From: Anaerolinea sp.
GTDB taxonomy: Bacteria > Chloroflexota > Anaerolineae > Anaerolineales > Anaerolineaceae
Assembly (NCBI GenBank): GCA_013824385.1
Contig: PNNU01000173.1
Location: forward strand, 1 to 7,170
Length of the DNA stretch: 7,170 bases
Direction: 5' to 3'
Positions 1 to 5,307 of this stretch are shown in pieces. Numbering within the stretch: the first letter of the stretch is position 1; each line of letters opens with the position of its first letter. Below the pieces are notes generated by a model. That model was not told the DNA's origin. It saw only the letters and a program-made list of their open reading frames with translations, and ran no database searches. The position numbers and the translations under genes were made by a program.

Positions 1-551
1 AGTGGGGGGTAAATGCTGGGATATGTTCCATCAGGTCCAATGGCTTTGAATCCACTTTTTACCAGATTTTGAGCTGGCCAATAGAGACCCACTCGAAAAT
101 CATTGCCAATTGGTTCTTCTGCGGGGATAATATTCAAGCCTTTTAATTGCCAGTTGTTAGTGTCAAAGCGGATAAATAAATTGTTAATGACGAAAATAAC
201 CAAAACTCCTATAGCAATAGTAATCAAGGCGACAAACAGTATTTTTTCTGATTGTTCTTTTTGAACTTGTGGCGTAAATTTGATCCATAAGGGTTTTGTG
301 AGGGAGATAAGCCGCTGTAATACCCAATTACCTAAAATGTAGATACCAACAAAAATCACAAAATAGCAAATGAGTAATGCATTCTGCAAAAAAAGATTAT
401 CGCCATCAAAAATCTTACTAAATAATAAAAAAGGGAAGACTTTGGCTTTGAGTAATAATGTCATTGTCCAACCAAAAAAAATAGAAAACAGAATATTTAA
501 ATATTTTTCGCTGACAATTTTCGCAATCAGTTTGTTAAGGGTTATATTCAT
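1..551 (-). CDS. Multi-spanning membrane protein, GT87/DUF2029-like glycosyltransferase (GT-C) candidate, 3' end cut by window edge
   Basis: An open frame starts at the ATG at 551 and stays open to base 1, giving 183 codons with the C-terminus missing. Hydrophobic segments lie at about residues 17-36, 57-78 and 104-124. After the third comes a polar stretch with DFRVGLYWPA (151-160) and a YPP at 181-183. An acidic residue after a membrane helix, then an aromatic/'PA' segment and a YPP(L) motif, is the pattern I know from the first extracytoplasmic loop of GT87/DUF2029 GT-C enzymes, which take sugars from polyprenyl phosphates. On that reading, two extra helices precede the canonical first helix. 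The gene follows the GT2-methyltransferase fusion by 14 nt, with a weak CTGGA upstream of the start, so it is the fourth gene of the minus-strand operon. A run of eight A at 474-481 (T in the coding strand) lies within it. Membrane location is well supported. The family call is moderate, because most of the protein is not visible. Confidence 0.6.
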   Translation of the reverse strand, partial: MNITLNKLIAKIVSEKYLNILFSIFFGWTMTLLLKAKVFPFLLFSKIFDGDNLFLQNALLICYFVIFVGIYILGNWVLQRLISLTKPLWIKFTPQVQKEQSEKILFVALITIAIGVLVIFVINNLFIRFDTNNWQLKGLNIIPAEEPIGNDFRVGLYWPAQNLVKSGFKAIGPDGTYPSIYPP

Positions 552-565
552 TAATTATTCCAGAA

Positions 566-2005
566 TTAGCTAATATTTTTTTGTAGAACAATTACCACCT
601 GGGTAAATAAATCATTGATCCCAAAATGATAATCAACAAGAGTGAAACCGCTTTGAGTAGTATATGACATGATTTCATCTTTTGATGCCAATAATGATAC
701 TTCATACGGATGAAGCCGAACGTTCTTATTAAAAACCTTGTTTAAAAGAAAATGCCAGGAATTTAGAAAAACAACGCTTGCGCTAAATTTAGGCGGCCAA
801 AAAATGACAGCTTTCCCACTAGGCTTGAGAACCCGATTGAATTCTTGCAATATTTTCACAATTTCTATTGCAGAAAAATGTTCCATCACCCCCAGTGAAT
901 AGATACCGCCTATAGTCCCGGCATCGAAATCCATGTTACGAATGTCATTCTGCAGCACTTTCTCAATTTGTGAATGATTGCTCCGGTAAATTTCAAGAGC
1001 ATTAATCGAAATATCAACGGCTATAACTGGATACTCATTCGTAATGTCAAAATCGACCTGGCCGCTTCCGCAGCCAGCGTGGATCAGAGTTTGTCCTTTC
1101 GAAAAATGCTTTCTTATATATTTGTTCAAATAAGGCCGAATAAGAAAATGCCTAAAAAATTCAGCAATACGATCATAAAACCAATTATTGACTGAGTGTT
1201 CTTTGTTCCAATAATCATCCCATCCCTGGTTATCATGGATGGAATTATTCTTGATGATTTCTTTATCAGTTCGATCAATAAAAAAGGTCTTCGGTCTAAA
1301 AATGTTTAATAAAACCAATTCGGCGAGCAAGATTAAACTATTCAGCGCATCGCTAAATTTCATTTTAGAGGTGCCATAGGTACGGGCTGGCAAATCGATT
1401 GCCACTTCGGTGACTTTGTAGTGATTCTTGTATAAAAGAAACAGACTTTCAAAGAAAAAGGAATAACCCAGCGATTTTTCACTATGGAAGCATTTATTCG
1501 GTATTTTATCAAGCCGATAAAGCCTGAAGGCTCCCGTTGCATCATAACGCATGCCCAGAAGTAGTTTTGTTAAAAAATGTCCCATGTGGGTCAGAAATTT
1601 TCGTTGGAAATTCCATTCAATCAAGCTATCTTCTTGTAAATAACGGGAACCAAGAACGACATCTGAGGTATCTGCATGTTCTAACAATTTAAATATGTGA
1701 GTAGGTGAATGAGAAAAATCACTATCCATGGTGATTAACACTTGATAACCATTTTTGTATGCCCAATCAATGCCATCAACATGAGCGCTGCCAATGCCCA
1801 GTTTTTTTGGCCGGTGGATAACAAAGAGGTTATTTCTTTGAGAGGCAATAGTATCCAACAAATCCCCCGTTTTATCAGGGGAGTTGTCATCCACAAAAAG
1901 TAAATCGAAACCCAATTCCAGTTGATCAAGTTGATTGATCAATTTTTCTATATTTTCACATTCGTTATAAGTGGGTATAAAAACGAGGACTTTAAAATCA
2001 ATCAT
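566..2005 (-). CDS. Bifunctional polyprenyl-phosphate glycosyltransferase (DPMS-like GT2) fused to class I SAM-dependent methyltransferase
   Basis: The protein has 479 residues from the ATG at 2005. Numbering here follows a frame nine codons longer, from a TTG at 2032. The N-terminal half is a GT2 domain of the dolichyl-phosphate mannose synthase type: FIPTYNE at 18-24, VDDNSPD at 47-53, DSDFSHSP at 103-110 (metal-binding acidic residues), GSRY at 128-131, TGAFRLYR at 166-173 and R217-x-x-G-x-SK. It should transfer a sugar from a nucleotide donor to a polyprenyl phosphate at the inner face of the membrane. A hydrophobic helix (about 228-245) follows, then a linker and a methyltransferase domain from about 310: motif I HAGCGSG (318-324), VDIS (339-342), SLGVMEHF (379-386) and VLKPSGKAVIFWPP (401-414). 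Many DPMS-like proteins instead carry a GtrA-type membrane tail. I chose ATG 2005 because GGA sits just upstream, the TTG has no ribosome site, and the 8-nt overlap with the preceding gene suggests translational coupling. The substrates of both domains are unknown. Confidence 0.9.
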   Translation of the reverse strand: MIDFKVLVFIPTYNECENIEKLINQLDQLELGFDLLFVDDNSPDKTGDLLDTIASQRNNLFVIHRPKKLGIGSAHVDGIDWAYKNGYQVLITMDSDFSHSPTHIFKLLEHADTSDVVLGSRYLQEDSLIEWNFQRKFLTHMGHFLTKLLLGMRYDATGAFRLYRLDKIPNKCFHSEKSLGYSFFFESLFLLYKNHYKVTEVAIDLPARTYGTSKMKFSDALNSLILLAELVLLNIFRPKTFFIDRTDKEIIKNNSIHDNQGWDDYWNKEHSVNNWFYDRIAEFFRHFLIRPYLNKYIRKHFSKGQTLIHAGCGSGQVDFDITNEYPVIAVDISINALEIYRSNHSQIEKVLQNDIRNMDFDAGTIGGIYSLGVMEHFSAIEIVKILQEFNRVLKPSGKAVIFWPPKFSASVVFLNSWHFLLNKVFNKNVRLHPYEVSLLASKDEIMSYTTQSGFTLVDYHFGINDLFTQVVIVLQKNIS

Positions 2006-2951
2006 TTTTTCCAAAATCTGTTCCTTTTTCAACGAGTATCTTTACCATTTGCTCAAAATTCACACTGGGTTTCCACCCAGTCAATTTTCGTAGTTTATTT
2101 GAATCACCGATAAGCGGAGTTGTGGATCTTTTAATGATGCCCGATGATTCCTTGACGTGGGTTTGCCAATCCAACCCTGCAGTTTGAAAAGCTGAAACGA
2201 CAAAATCCTTAACCGAATGTTTGACTCCAGTAGATACGATAAAATCATCCGGCACTTCAAGATGCAGGATTAATCTCATAGCTTCAACATAATCCGGGGC
2301 ATACCCCCAATCTGCAAAGGCACTTAAGTTACCCAACTCAAGCACTGAGTTCTTATCTTTCAACGCATTCTCAACCCCAATAACGATTTTTTTCGACAGA
2401 AAACTCTTCTGCCGTCTTGGGGATTCATGGTTGTATAGAATTCCACAAGAGGCGAAAACCCCATGCTCTTTTCGAAATTTTCTGCATAGGTATAAACCTG
2501 ATGCTTTGGTGATGCCATAAAGTGTGACAGGATTAATCGGTGTTTCTTCGGTTTGAATCTCGGATTGCGGCTCTCCAAAAATCAATGAAGAAGCTGCATA
2601 AAAAACCCTGGTTTTTGGGGAGAATTTAGTGATTGAACTTAATATATTAAACAGGGTAACTTCGTGCACCTGGATGCTTTTTTGAAGTGTTTCTAGAGAC
2701 TCAATATAATCATCTTGAGCGGATTGATGAAAAGCAGCCAAATGGTAAATTTCATCAGGCTGAAGATTTTTTATTAGCATATCTGCATGATCGAGTCGGC
2801 TAATATCAAATGGTTCATTCGATTTGTAAAAATCAGCAGGGTTTATTATGCCTTGATCGACCCGGGTTACAATGAATTCGTCTTGTTCCAGGCTGCGTGC
2901 CAGGTAATAACCGTCCTGTCCGCTTGACCCAATAACGACAGCGCTTTTCAT
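1998..2951 (-). CDS. NAD(P)-dependent sugar-nucleotide SDR, GDP-mannose 4,6-dehydratase-like, lacking the usual catalytic Glu
   Basis: This extended short-chain dehydrogenase has 317 residues; typical GDP-mannose 4,6-dehydratases are about 340-370. The Rossmann nucleotide motif is GSSGQDGYYLA at 8-18, with the GQDG wording characteristic of that family. HLAA is at 70-73, YAASSLIFG at 118-126 and the catalytic pair is Y145xxxK149. NHESPRR at 174-180 is a family signature, as are DWGYAPDYVEAM (214-225) and GDSNKLRKLTGW (282-293). Family members normally read S-T-S-E-L-Y-G at the active-site strand. Here the Glu position is Leu123, while Ser121 replaces the Thr. That Glu is the base needed for C5 deprotonation in 4,6-dehydration, so the protein may be a 4-ketoreductase or epimerase that kept a GMD scaffold. 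The ATG at 2951 overlaps the preceding stop by 4 nt (ATGA). The upstream methyltransferase suggests that both act on the same, probably GDP-linked, sugar. The family is certain, the exact reaction is not. Confidence 0.88.
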   Translation of the reverse strand: MKSAVVIGSSGQDGYYLARSLEQDEFIVTRVDQGIINPADFYKSNEPFDISRLDHADMLIKNLQPDEIYHLAAFHQSAQDDYIESLETLQKSIQVHEVTLFNILSSITKFSPKTRVFYAASSLIFGEPQSEIQTEETPINPVTLYGITKASGLYLCRKFRKEHGVFASCGILYNHESPRRQKSFLSKKIVIGVENALKDKNSVLELGNLSAFADWGYAPDYVEAMRLILHLEVPDDFIVSTGVKHSVKDFVVSAFQTAGLDWQTHVKESSGIIKRSTTPLIGDSNKLRKLTGWKPSVNFEQMVKILVEKGTDFGKND

Positions 2952-4225
2952 ATCCTGTTAACCGTGGATAGTGAAACCAATTCGATTTCAGGCAGTGGAA
3001 AGACAAGCACACCGCCCCTTTTCAGAAAATTCTGCTCTCGTTCTACAATACCTTTTCTAAAGTGCCATGGCAGCACAAAGAAATAGTCCGGCAGCATATC
3101 TCGAGCCTGTACTTCTGAAATAATGGGAATATGAGTACCAGGAGTAAAACAGCCGAACTTGTCGGTGTTTACTTCAGCGATAAAAGGCAGGTCTTTGACG
3201 GTCAGACCGCAATTTTGCAGAATTACATTCCCTTTGGTTGAGGCGCCATACCCCAGCACTTTTTTGCCGTCTTTGTGAGCCTGGGCAAAGAAATTTAGCA
3301 AACTTCCTTTATGTTCTTTTACATGTTGGGTGAAGGATAGATAAGGAGTGGCAGTGTTGAGCTCCATTATTCTTTCTTTATCGAATAAAGCCTGAATTTC
3401 AGCAAATGCTTCAGGGTAAGATGAGTTTTTCTTGGCCAGGACAAGACAGAAACTGCCGCCGTTTGTGTCATTCAAAGTGGCTGAAATTATTTTTAATCCA
3501 ACCTTGTCTGCCATCCACTTGATTTGCTTCATACTATAATATTCCAAATGTTCGTGGCAAATGGTGTCGTAGGCGGTTACCTCAAGCATAGTGGGCATGT
3601 AACTCTGTTCTAGCACCCAGATGCCATCGTCCGCGAGAGCGCCTTCAATTTCTTTGACAAATTGAAGGGGTTGTTCGAGGTCATAAAACATTGAAATGGA
3701 AGTAATTACCCGCATTTTCTGAGCGCCAAAGTGTTTTTGAATTTCCGCAGCGGAGAAGAATTCGGGGATCAATTGAATGCGGGGTTGGTAATAATTTTTG
3801 AACTTAATGCCGGTCGGATCAATACCAATCAGCTTTATATCTGGACGGTCATCATAAAAAGACAAAAGGGATCCATCGTTGCTGCCAATATCCAGGATGT
3901 GATCGCCTGGATTAAGCTTGGCTATTTCTTGTATTTTTATTACGATACTTTTTAAGTGTGCCAGCATGGATTGGTTTAATCCGGACCGATAGCCATAATT
4001 CAGGCCGTACATTTCGTCACGGTCATAGGAATGCCGTAATTGGAGCAATCCACATGAGTCGGAATTATGCTCATCATCGCAACGGACAAGTTCAAGCGGT
4101 CCAGATGTGATCGGCAGATCGACAGAAGGTGGAAAAATCCCCGTGAGAGCTTGAAAACCGAGGTTGATAATCGGCTTAAGATTATCTCCTCCACAAATTC
4201 GACAATGTTGAATTTCTTTAACCAT
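2948..4225 (-). CDS. Sugar-nucleotide C-methyltransferase (TylC3/NovU/KijD1-like, three-domain)
   Basis: The protein has 425 residues, close to the usual ~410 of the family. The N-terminal zinc-binding domain shows C8xxC11 and later C49 and C58. The central SAM-binding domain has LDIGSNDGSL at 111-120, an acidic residue in GIDP (134-137) and the signature CHEHLEYYS at 223-231, whose histidines correspond to the general-base region of KijD1/TcaB9-type enzymes. TNGGSF at 254-259 is a further family motif. The C-terminal domain has GYGASTKGN at 325-333 and LPWHFR at 385-390, as in the Methyltransf_14-type fold. Such enzymes add a methyl group to C3 of an NDP-4-keto-deoxysugar to make branched sugars. 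The ATG at 4225 has a GAGGA ribosome site at 4229-4233. The gene leads the minus-strand operon and overlaps the SDR by 4 nt. Pairing with a GMD-like SDR points to a GDP-hexose substrate, as in virenose pathways; that is inference. Confidence 0.9.
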   Translation of the reverse strand: MVKEIQHCRICGGDNLKPIINLGFQALTGIFPPSVDLPITSGPLELVRCDDEHNSDSCGLLQLRHSYDRDEMYGLNYGYRSGLNQSMLAHLKSIVIKIQEIAKLNPGDHILDIGSNDGSLLSFYDDRPDIKLIGIDPTGIKFKNYYQPRIQLIPEFFSAAEIQKHFGAQKMRVITSISMFYDLEQPLQFVKEIEGALADDGIWVLEQSYMPTMLEVTAYDTICHEHLEYYSMKQIKWMADKVGLKIISATLNDTNGGSFCLVLAKKNSSYPEAFAEIQALFDKERIMELNTATPYLSFTQHVKEHKGSLLNFFAQAHKDGKKVLGYGASTKGNVILQNCGLTVKDLPFIAEVNTDKFGCFTPGTHIPIISEVQARDMLPDYFFVLPWHFRKGIVEREQNFLKRGGVLVFPLPEIELVSLSTVNRI

Positions 4226-4228
4226 AAA

Positions 4229-4233
4229 TCCTC
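4229..4233 (-). promoter_or_regulatory. Ribosome binding site of the C-methyltransferase gene
   Basis: On the minus strand this reads GAGGA, three bases before the ATG at 4225. It is the clearest Shine-Dalgarno match in the window. It supports the chosen start and indicates an organism that uses anti-Shine-Dalgarno pairing. Confidence 0.6.
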
Positions 4234-4319
4234 ACCAAAGCCCCCAAAAGAGCAAATAAAATAGGAAGAAACTCAAAAATAATAATATCCAATGACAAAA
4301 AAATATCTTTTCACATAAC

Positions 4320-4325
4320 ATTATA
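4320..4325 (-). promoter_or_regulatory. Putative -10 box for the minus-strand operon
   Basis: The minus strand reads TATAAT, a perfect sigma-70-type -10 hexamer. Transcription would start near 4313, leaving a leader of about 88 nt before the ATG at 4225. No good -35 lies 16-18 bp upstream (CAATCA is at the 17-bp position). In AT-rich DNA this hexamer can occur by chance, so the call rests mainly on its position. Confidence 0.35.
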
Positions 4326-4474
4326 CAGTTTTCTTTATGCTCTGATTGGTACTTGCGGCAGATTGTAATATGTTTGTAAGCGGTCTTTGAACACGATTAT
4401 TGTTAATTTCCCAGCCATATTCTTAATCAATTTTGTCATTTTTTTGAGTTAAATAAATTGACCTTTTTATTAAA

Positions 4475-4502
4475 TTCCGTGCTGCAGAATATCACTTATA
4501 AT
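4475..4502 (+). promoter_or_regulatory. Putative promoter for the plus-strand glycosyltransferase pair
   Basis: A perfect TATAAT lies at 4497-4502, with a weak -35 candidate TTCCGT at 4475-4480 (16-bp spacer). The start would be near 4509, giving a leader of about 22 nt. The better -35-like TTGACC at 4458-4463 is too far upstream (33-bp spacer) to pair with this -10. Two AATATCAYTTA repeats flank the -10 and the predicted start, suggesting possible regulation. Confidence 0.4.
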
Positions 4503-4518
4503 TTACCAATATCATTTA
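4488..4518 (+). repeat. Direct repeat AATATCAYTTA, two copies 20 bp apart, over the plus promoter
   Basis: Copies at 4488-4498 and 4508-4518 match at 10 of 11 bases (C or T at position 8). The centre-to-centre distance is exactly 20 bp, about two helical turns. The first copy abuts and overlaps the -10 box and the second covers the predicted transcription start. This geometry suits an operator for a tandem-binding regulator, but it may also be AT-rich coincidence. Confidence 0.35.
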
Positions 4519-4530
4519 CATCGAGAGAAT

Positions 4531-5301
4531 ATGTTCCCAAAAATCTCAGTTATCATTCCAACATTAAATCAAGTCAGATTCATCGAAGAGACAATTCAAA
4601 GTGTTCTTTCCCAAAACTATCCAAATTTGGAAGTCATCGTTTGTGACGGTGGCTCCACAGATGGCACGCTGGATATTTTGAAGAGATATAACGATTTGCT
4701 GACGTGGACCAGCGAAACCGATAGGGGACAGGTGGATGCGATCAATAAGGGTTTGAGGCTGGCAACGGGGGTTGTCGTTGCTTACCTAAATTCTGATGAT
4801 ATCTATACTCCAAACACTTTGTTGACTGTGGGGAAGTATTTTACTGACCACCCTGATACTCAAATCCTCACAGGAAAATGTCTCAATATGGATGAAAACG
4901 GGGTGGAGACTCGCCCCCTGATAAAAATTTATAAAAATTTTTGGCTCAAGTTAGGGATTGATAAATGGCTAATGATTCTGGATTATGTTTCGCAACCTTC
5001 CACCTTTTGGCGGACTGAGTTAATCCACTCGATTGGTTTTTTTGATGGTGAGTTTCGCAACGCCATGGATTATGACTACTGGCTGCGTGTAACCCGGCAT
5101 TATAAATTAAAATTCATTAACCAATACTTGGCAAAATTTCGCATTTACCCAACTTCCATTACCAGCTCAAATTCCAAGGCACAATATAACGAAGAATATA
5201 TGGTAGCTTCTCGCTATGCAACAACCGTGCAAAAGTTTTTGCACAAAATCCATGCATCTATTTCATGTTGGATATACATCAACATTTTGAATCGAAAGTG
5301 A
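4531..5301 (+). CDS. Family 2 glycosyltransferase (GT-A fold), cytoplasmic
   Basis: The protein has 256 residues, normal for a single-domain GT2 enzyme. The N-terminus has the family motif VIIPTLNQ (7-14), then CDGGSTDGT (38-46), DRGQVDAINKG (64-74) and the metal-binding NSDD (87-90, DXD-type). QPSTFWR (155-161) and DYDYWLR (180-186) lie in the acceptor half, where the acidic residues probably include the catalytic base. The DRGQ-DAINKG wording is typical of the bacterial GT2 subgroup that adds sugars to lipid-linked or surface glycans. There are no strong membrane helices, so it should act in the cytoplasm on a nucleotide-sugar donor. The start codon has only a weak GAGAG upstream. Six bases after its stop comes the DUF2142 gene, so the two are probably co-transcribed. 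Donor and acceptor cannot be told from sequence; involvement in the same glycan as the divergent operon is inferred from position. Confidence 0.9.
   Translation: MFPKISVIIPTLNQVRFIEETIQSVLSQNYPNLEVIVCDGGSTDGTLDILKRYNDLLTWTSETDRGQVDAINKGLRLATGVVVAYLNSDDIYTPNTLLTVGKYFTDHPDTQILTGKCLNMDENGVETRPLIKIYKNFWLKLGIDKWLMILDYVSQPSTFWRTELIHSIGFFDGEFRNAMDYDYWLRVTRHYKLKFINQYLAKFRIYPTSITSSNSKAQYNEEYMVASRYATTVQKFLHKIHASISCWIYINILNRK
4921..4940 (+). repeat. Perfect 10-bp tandem duplication inside the GT2 gene
   Basis: ATAAAAATTT occurs twice head to tail, and the gene's frame is read through it (residues LIKIYKNF). Ten is not a multiple of three, so gain or loss of one unit would shift the frame. It is a possible slippage site and otherwise unremarkable. 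Confidence 0.6.
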
Positions 5302-5307
5302 CAGATA

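Larger units (their letters stand above)
4226..4530. promoter_or_regulatory. Divergent intergenic region, 305 bp, AT-rich
   Basis: This is the only sizeable stretch without a convincing gene. It separates the start codons of the two divergent sets, so it must hold promoters for both. It contains one perfect TATAAT on each strand (4320-4325 minus, 4497-4502 plus) and four copies of AATATC, paired near each putative start site. A 34-codon frame on the minus strand (4439-4335) has no ribosome site and is not called as a gene. I see no convincing hairpin terminator or riboswitch. Confidence 0.7.

Noticed and set aside
474..481. Run of eight A (T in the coding strand) as a possible programmed frameshift site
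   Set aside because: The frame stays open on both sides and protein-like throughout, and no second frame continues a known domain; treated as ordinary AT-rich coding sequence.
552..565. Possible terminator between the GT2-methyltransferase fusion and the GT87-like gene
   Set aside because: Only 14 bases with no hairpin; the spacing fits continued transcription.
370..573. 67-codon plus-strand open frame
   Set aside because: It lies antisense to the GT87-like gene, with low-complexity composition and no ribosome site; a shadow frame.
974..1195. 73-codon plus-strand open frame antisense to the methyltransferase domain
   Set aside because: The opposite strand carries clear methyltransferase motifs; this frame has no recognisable domain.
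4458..4490. TTGACC with CAGAAT as a promoter for the plus-strand pair
   Set aside because: The spacer is 21 bp, too long for a sigma-70 promoter; the TATAAT at 4497-4502 is better placed.
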